A program made the position numbers and the translations under genes. From contig MNEL01000047.1 of the NCBI GenBank assembly GCA_001917665.1, positions 1 to 64,000 on the forward strand: DNA of 64,000 nt. Reading direction: 5' to 3'. Below are positions 33,389-42,506 of this stretch, piece after piece; position 1 is the first letter of the stretch; each line of letters starts with the position of its first letter. The notes below the pieces were generated by a model, which made no database searches, was not told the origin of the DNA, and saw only the letters and a list, made by a program, of their open reading frames with translations. The DNA comes from Gemmatimonadetes bacterium 13_1_40CM_69_22. Lineage in GTDB: Bacteria > Gemmatimonadota > Gemmatimonadetes > Gemmatimonadales > GWC2-71-9.

Positions 33389-33864
33389 CACGGTTTCGCT
33401 GTCTCCTGGATCGCGCTCTCGATGGCCAGCTTCTCCTTCGAGTTGAGCAGCCGCGCCGTGTTGAGCGCGATGACGGTGCGCCCGTCCTTCACCACGATCC
33501 CCGTGATGTATTCCGCCGCCAGCCCCTTCACGATGTTCGGTGGCGCCGTGACCTCGGTCGCCGTGACCTGGAGCACCTCGGTCACGGCGTCCACCACGAC
33601 GCCGAGCTTGCCGCCCTCCCATTCCAGGATGACGGTGCGCGTCTCTTCGCGATGTGGGGCCGCTGCGCCGAGCCGCTTGCGGAGGTCGACGAGCGGGACC
33701 GCGCCGCCCTGGTACTGCAGCACGCCCTCGAGGAAGTCCGGCGCCTTGGGAAGCGGCGTGGGCGCCTCGTAGCGCAGGATGCGCTCGACCTGGAAGATGT
33801 TGAAGGCGAAGTCCTGGCCGGCCACCTTGAAGGTGACGAGTTGGACGTCGTCGCCGCTGGTCAT
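33388..33864 (-). CDS. cheW: Chemotaxis coupling protein CheW (copy 1)
   Basis: 158-residue single CheW domain (FAFNIFQVERILRYEAPTPL, YQGGAVPLVDLRKRLG, GVVVDAVTEVLQV), the adaptor between receptors and CheA. It follows the second CheW with a 4-base overlap (ATGA). Having three CheW proteins in one locus suggests alternative coupling partners. Confidence 0.92.
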   Translation of the reverse strand: MTSGDDVQLVTFKVAGQDFAFNIFQVERILRYEAPTPLPKAPDFLEGVLQYQGGAVPLVDLRKRLGAAAPHREETRTVILEWEGGKLGVVVDAVTEVLQVTATEVTAPPNIVKGLAAEYITGIVVKDGRTVIALNTARLLNSKEKLAIESAIQETAKP

Positions 33865-34280
33865 GTGATCCGGTCTCCCAGCGCGTCCAGGTCCAGGATG
33901 GGCACGAGCGCCCCCCTGCGGCGCGCGACTCCCGCGGCCCACGGCAGCGACTCGCCCGGGGGCACCGGGAGCGCTGTCTCGCGGACCACATCATCCGCGT
34001 CGTCGACCTCGAGGGCCACCTGCCGCAGCCCCTCTCCCGCCCCCAGCTGCACCAGCACGGCCGCGCGCCCGCGCTCCGCCGGGGGGGAGCGCTCACCCAG
34101 GAGCGCCCCCAGATGCACCAGCGGCACCAGCCGCCCCCGCAGCGGCGTGACGCCGCGCACCGCCGCGAGGGCGCGCGGCACGTCGAGCACCTCGCCCAGA
34201 TCGCCCACCTCCAGGACGCGGGCCAGCGGCAGGCCGTACGCCTTACCGTCGACGCGGACGAGCAGATAGCCGCGGCTCAC
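33861..34280 (-). CDS. cheW: CheW-domain protein (copy 2)
   Basis: 139 residues, with [30 protein letters not shown] and [13 protein letters not shown] matching the CheW fold. It is shorter and more divergent than its neighbour. GTG 34278-34280 overlaps the cheB stop (GTGA) and is preceded by GGGGGAA. The open frame continues upstream through cheB but is a shadow there. Confidence 0.85.
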   Translation of the reverse strand: MSRGYLLVRVDGKAYGLPLARVLEVGDLGEVLDVPRALAAVRGVTPLRGRLVPLVHLGALLGERSPPAERGRAAVLVQLGAGEGLRQVALEVDDADDVVRETALPVPPGESLPWAAGVARRRGALVPILDLDALGDRIT

Positions 34281-35359
34281 GCGGTTCCCCCCCGCTCCAC
34301 GAGCTCCTGGTCGATCCGCTCGGCGATCCGGCCGAGCGGCAGGACCGCGTCGACGCCCCCGAGCGCCGCGGCCGCAGGCATCCCGGCGATCACCGACGAC
34401 TCGCGGTCCTGGGCGATCCCGCCTCCGCCCGCGGCGCGGATGGCGCGCACCCCGTCGGCACCGTCGCGCCCCATGCCCGTGAGGACGACGCCCACGGCAC
34501 GCGAGCCGAACAGCTGCGCCACGGAACGGAACAGCGGGTCGGCGGCCGGCCGGACGCCCCAGACGGGGGGCTCCTGGTCGAGCACGATCACGGGACCGTC
34601 CGGCGCGGACGCCACCCGCATATGATAATCGCCAGGGGCGACGTATGCCGTGTCGGCGACGACCGGCGCACCGTGATCGGCCTCCACCACGCGCAGCGCG
34701 CTCATCGAATCGAGCCGCTCGGCGAGGGAGCGGGTGAATCGGGGGGGCATGTGCTGCACCACCAGCACCGCCGCGCCGCGGCCGGTGACGAGGCGGGGCA
34801 GCACTTCGGCGAGGGCCCGTGGGCCGCCGGTCGAAGCGGCGACGGCGACCGCGATCCGGGCGCGGGCGCGGAGCGCCGCCTCGACCGGGCCCCGCGCCAC
34901 GATGGGCGGGCGGGCCATCACCTGCACGTGCGACACGTCCGCAGCGAGGGCGCGGTGCACCGCGGCTCGGAGCTCGGGCCCCATGCGCTCGAGCGCCGCG
35001 CGGTTCGCCTCCTCCGGCTTGGCGACGATCTCCACAGCGCCGAGCTCGAGCGCGCGGATCGCCGCGCCGGTGCCGGGGCCGGCGTGCGCGCTGACGACCA
35101 CGATGGGCCGCGGGGCCTCGGACATGATGTAGCCGATCGCCCCCAGGCCGTCGAGCTCGGGCATTTCCAGGTCCATGGTGACGACGTCGGGGTCGTGCTG
35201 GTGCACCTTGCGGACGGCGTCGAAGCCGTCGCGCGCCGTGGCGACGATCCGGAACTCGCCGGTCGCGTCGCTCCCCAGCACGTCGCACAGCACGCGCCGC
35301 ATCAGCGCGCTGTCGTCGACGACGAGTACGCTCGGGCGGCGATCAGATGACGACGGCAT
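34277..35359 (-). CDS. cheB: Protein-glutamate methylesterase CheB
   Basis: Demethylates or deamidates receptors. The 360-residue product has a receiver domain ([10 protein letters not shown], phosphoacceptor Asp in [13 protein letters not shown]) and a methylesterase domain with the catalytic Ser ([10 protein letters not shown]), His ([10 protein letters not shown]) and Asp (MGRDGADG). All key residues are present, so it should be active, yet no receptor gene is in the window. It overlaps cheD by 17 bases. Confidence 0.95.
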   Translation of the reverse strand: MPSSSDRRPSVLVVDDSALMRRVLCDVLGSDATGEFRIVATARDGFDAVRKVHQHDPDVVTMDLEMPELDGLGAIGYIMSEAPRPIVVVSAHAGPGTGAAIRALELGAVEIVAKPEEANRAALERMGPELRAAVHRALAADVSHVQVMARPPIVARGPVEAALRARARIAVAVAASTGGPRALAEVLPRLVTGRGAAVLVVQHMPPRFTRSLAERLDSMSALRVVEADHGAPVVADTAYVAPGDYHMRVASAPDGPVIVLDQEPPVWGVRPAADPLFRSVAQLFGSRAVGVVLTGMGRDGADGVRAIRAAGGGGIAQDRESSVIAGMPAAAALGGVDAVLPLGRIAERIDQELVERGGTA

Positions 35360-35840
35360 CGGCCCCCACCGAGCGGATCTCGACGCGCCCGTCGGCCACG
35401 TGGAACCGGACCGAGCGGCCCTTGTCGCCGCCGACGGCCTCGCCCGCGACGGGGATGCCGGCGGCGCGAAGCGCCTTCCGGGCCGCGACGACGTTGCGCT
35501 CCCCCATCTGAATCGAGGCGGGCGTCATGAGCTGCGCGAACATGCTCGCCCCGCCCGCCAGCTTCGCGACCAGTCGCCGTGGGTCAGCGCCCAGCGCCTT
35601 GAGGCGCTCGATCAGAAACGGCACCGCGGTCTCGGGGAACTTCGCCGGGTTGCTGATGTCGCGCGCGAGGCTCTTGGAGGGGAGGAGCACGTGCGCCATG
35701 GCGCCGGCACCGGCTCGGAGATCGTGCAGCATGATCGCGACGCAGGAGCCGAGCCCGAGCGTCACGATCACGCCGTCGGTCCGCGCCGCGGCCCAGTCCG
35801 CGACCTTGACGATCGTCTCCGGCGGCGCGGGCACGCTCAT
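35343..35840 (-). CDS. cheD: Chemoreceptor glutamine deamidase CheD
   Basis: 165 residues with the CheD motifs [14 protein letters not shown] (catalytic Cys), [15 protein letters not shown] and [10 protein letters not shown]. It deamidates receptor glutamines and, in other species, binds CheC. CheC is present in this same locus (46360-46977), which makes a CheC-CheD pair likely. Confidence 0.95.
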   Translation of the reverse strand: MSVPAPPETIVKVADWAAARTDGVIVTLGLGSCVAIMLHDLRAGAGAMAHVLLPSKSLARDISNPAKFPETAVPFLIERLKALGADPRRLVAKLAGGASMFAQLMTPASIQMGERNVVAARKALRAAGIPVAGEAVGGDKGRSVRFHVADGRVEIRSVGADAVVI

Positions 35841-36661
35841 CCGGGCGCAGACCTGCGGTAGATCCGCTCCCGCGGCTCCTCCAGGACGAGCCGCTGGCGC
35901 GCGGGTCCGAACAGCGTCTCCACCTTGCCGAGCACCAGGATGCCCCCGGGGATGAGCGCGTCCGCGAACGTCTCGAACAACCGCTCCTGCAGCGGGCGGT
36001 CGAAGTAGATCACCACGTTGCGGCACACGATCAGGTCGTACGGCGGCGCGGGGGGCGGCTGCGTCGTGAGATCGTGCTTGTGCACGCGCACGATGCGTTG
36101 CAGCGCAGGGAGAGGGCGGCGCGGCGCTTCGACTGTGAAGTAGCGGCGGGCCAGGTCGGGCGGCATCTCGCTGAACGCGGCATCCGGGAACGCCGGGGCG
36201 CGCGTGCGCTCGAGGCTCGCGCGATCGATGTCGGTCGCATCGACGCGGGCGTGCTCCAGCAGGCTCTCCTGTCCGAGCTGCCGGGCCGCCTCGGCCAGGG
36301 CGACGGCGAGCGTGTACGGCTCCTCGCCGGAGGCGCAGCCGGCCGACCACGCGCGGACGTGCCCGTGGCGCTCGGTCCACAGCGTCGCGAGGCGGGGCGC
36401 CAGCGCCTGCCACGTCTCCAGGTTGCGAAAGCACTTCGTGACGTTGATGGTGAGCGCGTCGAGCAGCAGGTCGTACTCGTGGGGGTCGGTGTCGAGCACC
36501 CGGCTGTAGTCGTCATAGGTGTGGACGCCCCGCGCCCGCATCCGCACGGCGATGCGCCGCCGCAGACAGCGGTCCTTGTAGGAGCCGCAGGCGACGCCGC
36601 GCGCCCGCGAGATCTTCTGGGTGAGCGCCTGGAAGGCTCGCGCGTCCGGCTCCGACGTCAC
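35837..36661 (-). CDS. cheR: Chemotaxis protein methyltransferase CheR
   Basis: SAM-dependent receptor methyltransferase, 274 residues. The N-terminal CheR domain (NVTKCFRNLETWQAL) is followed by the SAM fold with AGCASGEEPYTLAV, DATDID and CRNVVIYFDRPLQ. GTG 36659-36661 overlaps the stop of the PATAN-TPR gene (GTGA); the much longer open frame upstream is a shadow. Confidence 0.95.
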   Translation of the reverse strand: MTSEPDARAFQALTQKISRARGVACGSYKDRCLRRRIAVRMRARGVHTYDDYSRVLDTDPHEYDLLLDALTINVTKCFRNLETWQALAPRLATLWTERHGHVRAWSAGCASGEEPYTLAVALAEAARQLGQESLLEHARVDATDIDRASLERTRAPAFPDAAFSEMPPDLARRYFTVEAPRRPLPALQRIVRVHKHDLTTQPPPAPPYDLIVCRNVVIYFDRPLQERLFETFADALIPGGILVLGKVETLFGPARQRLVLEEPRERIYRRSAPG

Positions 36662-38274
36662 GACAGCGCGCTCAAGGTGTCCAGATTGGCCTTGACGAGC
36701 TCGTGCTTCGGGTTGATCTCGAGCGCCTTGCGCCACAACTGCGCCGCCTGCTCGCGGTCGTTCCGCTTGTAGGCGATGTTGCCGAGCTTGAAGTACACGT
36801 CGTCCCCCAGGTCGGGCGCGAGCTCGACGGCCCGGCTGTAGGCGTCCCAGGCCTCGTCGTAGCGCGAGCCGCGATACGCGAGGTCGCCCAGGTTCTTGGA
36901 GAGCTGGGGGAGCGAGGGCTCGTTCTGGCGCGCTTCGCGCACCAGGTCCTCCGCGGCCGGCAGGTCGCCCGCGAGCTCCTTCAGCACGGCGAGGTTGTTG
37001 CGCAGCGGCGCGTGCGACGGGTAGGCCTCCGCGCCCTCCTCGGCGAAGTCCTCGGCCACCTCGAACTCGCCGGCGCACGCCGCGGTGAGCGCGCGCGCCC
37101 AGAACCATGCGGGCGGCGGTACCCGGCCGAACAGCTCCCGCGCCCGGTCGAGCCGGCCCGCGGCGCCGGCGTAGTCCTCCCGCTTCAAAGCGACGATGCC
37201 CCACCCGAGATACACCTTGGCGTCGGTCCGGGCGCGCGCCGCGGCCTCGCCGTATGCCGCTTCCGCCTCGTCCAGCCGCCCGAGCTGCTCGTAGGCGAAC
37301 GCGAGGTTGTGAAACACGGCCGGGCGGCCGCCCCCACGCTCGGCCGCGAGCCGCAGCGCTTCCATCGCTTCGCGCCAGCGCGCCTGCTTCAGCGCCACGA
37401 GCCCGATGTAGAAGTGTGCGTTCGGCTCGCCGGGGCGCAGCTCCGCCACGCGCCGGAACTCGCGCGTCGCCTCGTCCAGCATGCCGGTCTTGTAGAAGGC
37501 CACGCCGAGGTTGCGGTGCTCCTCTACCCGCGCATCGGTGATCTGCTGGTCCGCCGCGGACGCGGTGCGCCCGGCGCGGTGCGCGAAGCCGGCGGTGATC
37601 AGCCCGTACAGCGCTTTTCCGATCTCGAACTCGCCCAGCCCCGAGTCTTCGATGATTTGATTGACGTCGCGGGATCCATCGAGCAGCGGCAGCATGCGCT
37701 GCTGCATGTCGGTGAGCTTGGCCTCGCTGATCGCCAGGCGGTCCTTGTCGAGCAGGAAGATCAGGTCGAACGAGGGGATCTTCTTCTCGATGAGGCTCCA
37801 CTCGTCCACTCGGCGGGCCCCCTCGAGCAGGAGCGACTCGGGGTTGATCGAGACGAGGAAGTCCTGCTGCTCCGGCCGGACGTCGGCCTCGAAGTTGAAC
37901 GTCCCCTGCGTCCAGGTGAACAGGTAATAGACCGACTCTTCGATCTGGACGCGCATGTAGCGCTCCAGGTCGGCCCGCGTGATGACGCCCATGCCGACGA
38001 GGATCTCGCCCAGCTTCTTGCCCCGCGCCGTCTCCTGCTTGTGGACGGCGGCCGCGAGCTGCTCTTCGGTGATCCTGGCGTGCTTCACCAGGATGTCACC
38101 CAGCCGGTCGCGCCGGTTGACGATCGAAGCGTAGCAGATACGGCCCTTGTCGAAGAAGATGTATCCGAAGTTCGAGCGGTCGGCGATCGAGAGACACCCC
38201 GTCTTCTGCCCCAACGCGAGCAGCTGGAGCACGTCGGGAAGCGAGGCTTCTTTGAGCGAGCCCTTAATAGCCAT
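36658..38274 (-). CDS. PATAN (DUF4388) domain protein with C-terminal TPR repeats
   Basis: 538 residues. The N-terminal PATAN/DUF4388 domain begins [19 protein letters not shown] and continues with GYIFFDKGRICYA and GEILVGMGVITRADLERYM. A winged-helix-like part (NQIIEDSGLGEFEIGKALY) follows, then TPR repeats from about residue 255. Such proteins go with Mgl-type GTPases and two-component systems. Here it lies between the DnaA-like protein and cheR with 1- and 4-base overlaps. Likely a cytoplasmic adaptor; its partner is not known. Confidence 0.85.
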   Translation of the reverse strand: MAIKGSLKEASLPDVLQLLALGQKTGCLSIADRSNFGYIFFDKGRICYASIVNRRDRLGDILVKHARITEEQLAAAVHKQETARGKKLGEILVGMGVITRADLERYMRVQIEESVYYLFTWTQGTFNFEADVRPEQQDFLVSINPESLLLEGARRVDEWSLIEKKIPSFDLIFLLDKDRLAISEAKLTDMQQRMLPLLDGSRDVNQIIEDSGLGEFEIGKALYGLITAGFAHRAGRTASAADQQITDARVEEHRNLGVAFYKTGMLDEATREFRRVAELRPGEPNAHFYIGLVALKQARWREAMEALRLAAERGGGRPAVFHNLAFAYEQLGRLDEAEAAYGEAAARARTDAKVYLGWGIVALKREDYAGAAGRLDRARELFGRVPPPAWFWARALTAACAGEFEVAEDFAEEGAEAYPSHAPLRNNLAVLKELAGDLPAAEDLVREARQNEPSLPQLSKNLGDLAYRGSRYDEAWDAYSRAVELAPDLGDDVYFKLGNIAYKRNDREQAAQLWRKALEINPKHELVKANLDTLSALS

Positions 38275-40229
38275 CAGCGCAACTCCTCGATGAGACGGTC
38301 CGCGACTTCAGGCCAGTCCCACACCATCTTCTCGCGGCTCTTGATGCCGCCCAGACTCGACACGACGATCCCGCTGGTGCGGAAGCCGCTCGAGCGGCGG
38401 GCCTCGCGTGGCGCCTGGCCCTCCAGCACCTCGCGCGCCAGCCCGGCGGTGAGCGGCACGTCCTCCGCCGCGGCCGCGCCCACGACGCGTTGCGCCACGC
38501 CCACCAGGCTGCGGACCGAGTCGGTGGGGCGGTCGGCCAGGTAATCGAGCAGCGCCGGCTCGGGGGTCACGTTCTGACCCGCCAGCAGCCGCTCGAGCAC
38601 CGCCCGCTTCACCGCGCGATCGGGCTCCTTCAGCTCGGCGACGAGCCCCCCTTCGAGGCGCGAGACGACGCGCTCCTCGATCCCGGTGAGCGTGTTGGGA
38701 TGCGCCGGCGCCGTGAACGCGAGCTGCCGCTCCCGGTCCTGCAGCAGGTTGAAGAGGTTGAACAGCTCCTCCTGCGTCCGCTCCTTCCCAGCGATCAGGT
38801 GGATGTCGTCAAGCAGCAGCGCCGTGGCGCGGCGGTAGCGCGCGCGCCACCAATCCACCCGGTTGCCGTCGATCGCCGCGATCAGCTCGTCGATGAACGC
38901 CTGCGTCGAGAGGCACGCCACCACAGCACCGTTCGCGCGGGCCAGCTCGAGGCCCAGCGCGTTCAGGAGGTGCGTCTTGCCGAGCCCGCTCTTTCCCACG
39001 AGCACCAGCGGGTTGTACTTTTTGCCGGGCTGGTCGAGCACGGCGCGCACCGCGCTCACCGCGACCTCGTTGGACGACCCGACCGCGTAGCCGACGAGCG
39101 GGAAAGCGCCCGACGGCCCGGGCGGCGGGGCCACGCCGGCGCGCACCTGCGCCGCCGCCTCTTCCGCCTCGGACATGCGCTCCGGATCGCGGAACACGCT
39201 TTCCCCCGACGCCTGTGGATCGAGCTGCCCGACTTCCGTTTCGAGCGCCTTGAGCCGCTCGACGTCCTCGACGAATTCGGCGATCGCCTCGTCCACGGCG
39301 GGCGGCGTCTCCTGCTCGAGCAGGCGCTCGAGGCGATGCGTGCGGTAGCCTTCGCCGCGCCAGCGCAGCACCGCCTCACCCACCCGCGCGCGCCACGCCT
39401 CGACGGCTTTCCCCACGGTCACGGTCACGTCCGCGAGGAACGCGCCGAACTCGTCGCCCGACCCCGAGCTGACGCCCGGGGCTACGGGCGCCGCCGCCCG
39501 GGCTGCCGCAGCCGCCGCGCTCAACAACTGCTTCGTCGCCTCGGCGTTGATCGGCTGGTCGTTCACCGCTTGGAACGCCACCAGCCGGTTGAGCGCGCCC
39601 ATCAGCTCGCGCACGTTGGCGAACTCGAGGCCCGCCACCGTCTCGAGCACACCGGGTTGGAAGCTCGTCCCCCGCTCCTCGGCCTTGCGGCGCAGGATCG
39701 CGACGCGGGTCTCGTAGTCGGGGACGCCCATGTCCACCACCAGGCCGCCCGACAGACGCGAGATCAGTCGCTCGTCCAGGTCCGCGATCTCGGGCGGCGG
39801 CCGGTCGCTCGTGAGCACGATCTGGTGCCCCGCGCCTTGCAGCGCCTCCGTGAGGCGCAGCAGCTCGGATTGCATCTCCTTGCGGTTCGACAGGAACTGC
39901 ACGTCGTCCACGAGCAGCACGTCCACGTTCTGGAAGCGGCGGCGGAACGCGTCGCCCTGCCCGGCCGCGATCGCGGCGTGGAACGCCTCCACGTATTCGT
40001 CGAGGGTCAGGTATTCGACGTTCAGGGTCGGAGCGAGCTTTTTCGCCGCGTGCCCGATGGCCATGAGGACGTGGGTCTTCCCGAGGCCGGACCCGCTATA
40101 GATGAAGAGGGGGTTGTACGCCGAGCCCGGGTTCTCGGCCACGGTACGTCCGGCCGTGACCGCCAGCCGGTTCGCCGTGCCGACTACGAACGTGTCGAAC
40201 GTGTACTTGGCGTTGAGCGCGGTCGTCAC
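38274..40229 (-). CDS. Tandem DnaA-like AAA+ protein without DNA-binding domain IV
   Basis: 651 residues made of two DnaA-type AAA+ modules. Module 1 (about 1-240) begins like DnaA domain III ([15 protein letters not shown]) with Walker A GSGLGKTH, Walker [10 protein letters not shown], sensor 1 TSDRPP and arginine-finger region [12 protein letters not shown]. After a linker, module 2 (about 375-610) has Walker [10 protein letters not shown], Walker [22 protein letters not shown] and sensor 2 VRSLVG. The C terminus ([20 protein letters not shown]) is not the DnaA helix-turn-helix. It is therefore unlikely to be the replication initiator. It sits between mglA and PATAN-TPR with 4- and 1-base overlaps. 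Confidence 0.9.
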   Translation of the reverse strand: MTTALNAKYTFDTFVVGTANRLAVTAGRTVAENPGSAYNPLFIYSGSGLGKTHVLMAIGHAAKKLAPTLNVEYLTLDEYVEAFHAAIAAGQGDAFRRRFQNVDVLLVDDVQFLSNRKEMQSELLRLTEALQGAGHQIVLTSDRPPPEIADLDERLISRLSGGLVVDMGVPDYETRVAILRRKAEERGTSFQPGVLETVAGLEFANVRELMGALNRLVAFQAVNDQPINAEATKQLLSAAAAAARAAAPVAPGVSSGSGDEFGAFLADVTVTVGKAVEAWRARVGEAVLRWRGEGYRTHRLERLLEQETPPAVDEAIAEFVEDVERLKALETEVGQLDPQASGESVFRDPERMSEAEEAAAQVRAGVAPPPGPSGAFPLVGYAVGSSNEVAVSAVRAVLDQPGKKYNPLVLVGKSGLGKTHLLNALGLELARANGAVVACLSTQAFIDELIAAIDGNRVDWWRARYRRATALLLDDIHLIAGKERTQEELFNLFNLLQDRERQLAFTAPAHPNTLTGIEERVVSRLEGGLVAELKEPDRAVKRAVLERLLAGQNVTPEPALLDYLADRPTDSVRSLVGVAQRVVGAAAAEDVPLTAGLAREVLEGQAPREARRSSGFRTSGIVVSSLGGIKSREKMVWDWPEVADRLIEELR

Positions 40230-40825
40230 GCGGTGCTCCCGGCGGCGAGCCGCTTCAGCACCATCTCGGAGACGCCCTTCAACGTCTCGAACACACCCAC
40301 GCCGTGCAGCGCGTCGGCGCTGAAGCTCGCCACGCCGCGGAAGTTGAGGGCGTCATCCAGATCCGCGGTGGAGAGGATCAGCTCGCGCGGCAGGTCCTGC
40401 TTGTTGTATTGCAGAACGAGCGGCATGGTGCGGATGTCCACGCCGTGCTCGAGCAGGTTGCTCTGGAGGTTCTGGAGGCTTTCCAGGTTCTCGTCGAGCT
40501 GCCGCGCCTGGCTGTCGGCGACGAACACCACACCGTCGGCGCCCTGGAGCACGAGCCGGCGCGTGGCGTTGTAGTACACCTGGCCCGGGACGGTGTAGAG
40601 CTGAAACCGGGTGTTGAAGCCCGAGATCTGACCCAGGTCGATCGGCAGGAAGTCGAAGAACAAGGTGCGGTCGGTCTGGGTGGCGAGCGAGACCATCCGC
40701 CCGCGGCGGGAGTCGGGCACGCGGCCGTAGATATAGTGCAGGTTGGTCGTCTTCCCCGAGCGGCCGGGCCCGTAGTAGACGATTTTGCACGTGATTTCGC
40801 GCGTCGTGAAGTTGACCAGGGACAC
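40226..40825 (-). CDS. mglA: MglA-family Ras-like GTPase
   Basis: 199 residues. The P-loop is [13 protein letters not shown], the switch region [20 protein letters not shown] lacks the usual G3 aspartate (typical of MglA), and the base-binding motif is NKQDLP. In Myxococcus MglA sets front-rear polarity for gliding and twitching. It has a GTG start four bases from a roadblock gene, the candidate MglB-type GTPase-activating partner. Confidence 0.93.
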   Translation of the reverse strand: MSLVNFTTREITCKIVYYGPGRSGKTTNLHYIYGRVPDSRRGRMVSLATQTDRTLFFDFLPIDLGQISGFNTRFQLYTVPGQVYYNATRRLVLQGADGVVFVADSQARQLDENLESLQNLQSNLLEHGVDIRTMPLVLQYNKQDLPRELILSTADLDDALNFRGVASFSADALHGVGVFETLKGVSEMVLKRLAAGSTA

Positions 40826-40828
40826 GGC

Positions 40829-41299
40829 CTATCTCCCGAACAGCGTGTTGAGGCTCTCGCTCAGCTCGCGCTCGAAGTCCGCCGCCAGCACCTGCTTCGA
40901 CACGCCTTCCTTGGGGCTCGCAGCCTGGAGATCCGCCGTGAGTTGCTCAAAGAATAACTGCACCAGGCCGAGCGACGAAACGTGGAGGTCGTAGACGACG
41001 AGCACCACGAGTTTCCCGTGCCCCGTGGACACGGCGCCGAGAAAGATCCCGTGCCGCTCGCCCTGGTGGTTCAGCACCGCGAAGGGCGGCTGCGCGAGCT
41101 GCCGCGCGATCTCGTCGGTCGAGGCGATGATCGCGGCGCCGAGCGCGGCGGCCGACATCACGTCCACCGCGCGGGAGAAGCCGTGCTGGGCCATCACCTG
41201 GCCGGCCGAGGTCATGACCAGCACGAGTCGGGCACCCGCCTCCTTCACGAACGTGACCAGCGGCTCGAGCGTCCACGCCTCCACGGCGCGCGTCGTCAT
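40829..41299 (-). CDS. Roadblock/LC7-domain protein (MglB-like candidate)
   Basis: 156 residues, with a longin/roadblock fold pattern (LEPLVTFVKEAGARLVLVMTSAGQVMAQ, IIASTDEIARQL, KLVVLVVYDLHVSSLGLVQLFF). Direct pairing with mglA makes it the best MglB candidate. The C-terminal 30 residues are an amphipathic helix. It overlaps the next roadblock gene by four bases. Confidence 0.82.
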   Translation of the reverse strand: MTTRAVEAWTLEPLVTFVKEAGARLVLVMTSAGQVMAQHGFSRAVDVMSAAALGAAIIASTDEIARQLAQPPFAVLNHQGERHGIFLGAVSTGHGKLVVLVVYDLHVSSLGLVQLFFEQLTADLQAASPKEGVSKQVLAADFERELSESLNTLFGR

Positions 41300-41661
41300 C
41301 CGACGGCCTCCGCCGCCCGGAGCAGCTCCAATCGCACCAGTCCCACGTTCACGTCCGGCTCCGCCACGGCCACGATCAGCACGCCGGACGGCGCCGGCAC
41401 CACGAGCAGCCCTCCCTGGTCGCACTGCAGGTGCCAAAACAGGCTCACCCCGAGGCCCGCCGCCTCCATCGCACGCCGCAGCCGGGACGCCAAGCTCGCC
41501 GCCAGCGCCGCGACGGCCACGCCCTTGATCCCCTCCATCAGCTGCTCGGCCACCACCAGCCCGTCGTCCCCCGACACGAGCATCGCGCCGCGCACGCCGC
41601 GCACCCGCGTCACGAGGTCCAGCGCCGGGCCGTAGCCCGCCGGGCGGGAGGCGCCCGTCAT
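41296..41661 (-). CDS. Roadblock/LC7-domain protein
   Basis: 121 residues, a bare roadblock domain (LVTRVRGVRGAMLVSGDDGLVVA, LASRLRRAMEAAGLG, GLLVVPAPSGVLIVAVAE). It forms a tandem with the previous roadblock gene, so the GTPase regulator may be a heteromer. Confidence 0.82.
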   Translation of the reverse strand: MTGASRPAGYGPALDLVTRVRGVRGAMLVSGDDGLVVAEQLMEGIKGVAVAALAASLASRLRRAMEAAGLGVSLFWHLQCDQGGLLVVPAPSGVLIVAVAEPDVNVGLVRLELLRAAEAVG

Positions 41662-42506
41662 CGGTCGAGCTCCAGCCAGCGGCGCGCCGCCGCGGCGGCG
41701 CGCTGGGCGATGATCGCGAGCCGGCCCATCGGCACTGAGCGATCGCGCACCACGAGCAGCACCGCGTCGCCCGCGGGGGGGGTGAGGTGGATGTGGCCGA
41801 GCTTCCCCTCCGCCGCGACCCCGGTCCACCGCCCCAGCCCGAGCAGCTTCGTGGTGCGCGCCGCCTCGTGCGACACACCGGCGAGGTACGCGGCGACGGC
41901 GTCGGTCACGTCCCGGCCCTGTGGATCCTTCAGGGCACCGCCCAGCACCTGGCCCTTGGCGTCGAGCAGGAGCAGGCCTTCCTGCGCGCCCTCGAGCCCC
42001 GCGAACACGCGCGCCTCTTCGAGCGGCGCGGCGGCCGGGGCGGCGGGGGCGAGCTCCTCCGCAGCGGCGGCGGCCGCGCGCGCCGCGTCGGGAACGCCGC
42101 CGGGCCCGCCGCCGCCCTGGGCCAGCGCCAGCGCCTGCGCCACGCCCGGGTCGTCGGGCGCGTGCTGCCGGGCCGCCTCGAGGTGGGCGACGGCCTGGCC
42201 GACGTCGCCGACCTTGAAGTAGAGGAACGCGAGGCCCTTCAGGGCCCCGATGTGGTTCGGGGCGATGCGCAGCGTCATGTCCCACTCGTCGAAGGCGCGT
42301 TCGTAATCGCGTTTGTCAGCGAGGATGCGGGCATACAAGTCGTGAGCGTCCGCCAAGTGCGGGTGCCGCTCGAGGCCGGTCAGCGCGACCCGGTGCGCGG
42401 CGTCGAACTGGCCCTTCTGGCGCAGCAACTCCCCCAGCCGCAGGAACACCAGACTGTCGGGGTCCTGGGCGAGTTGTGAGGAGAGCGTCTTGATCTCGTC
42501 AGGCAT
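41658..42506 (-). CDS. TPR-roadblock fusion protein
   Basis: 282 residues. The N-terminal half has three to four TPR units (FLRLGELLRQKGQFDAAHRV, YERAFDEWDMTLRIAPNHIG). An alanine/proline-rich linker leads to a roadblock-like C-terminal domain (GAQEGLLLLDAKGQVLGG, DAVLLVVRDRSVPMGRLAIIAQ). It could tether the GTPase module to TPR scaffolds. It has 4- and 8-base overlaps with its neighbours. Confidence 0.75.
   Translation of the reverse strand: MPDEIKTLSSQLAQDPDSLVFLRLGELLRQKGQFDAAHRVALTGLERHPHLADAHDLYARILADKRDYERAFDEWDMTLRIAPNHIGALKGLAFLYFKVGDVGQAVAHLEAARQHAPDDPGVAQALALAQGGGGPGGVPDAARAAAAAAEELAPAAPAAAPLEEARVFAGLEGAQEGLLLLDAKGQVLGGALKDPQGRDVTDAVAAYLAGVSHEAARTTKLLGLGRWTGVAAEGKLGHIHLTPPAGDAVLLVVRDRSVPMGRLAIIAQRAAAAARRWLELDR

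Noticed and set aside
35837-37801. A 654-codon frame extending cheR upstream
   Set aside because: The upstream part is a shadow of the PATAN-TPR gene; GTG 36659-36661 overlapping its stop gives normal CheR.
38274-40229. Chromosomal replication initiator DnaA and a nearby oriC
   Set aside because: There is no domain IV, no dnaN or rpmH next to it, and no cluster of DnaA boxes or AT-rich unwinding region was seen here.
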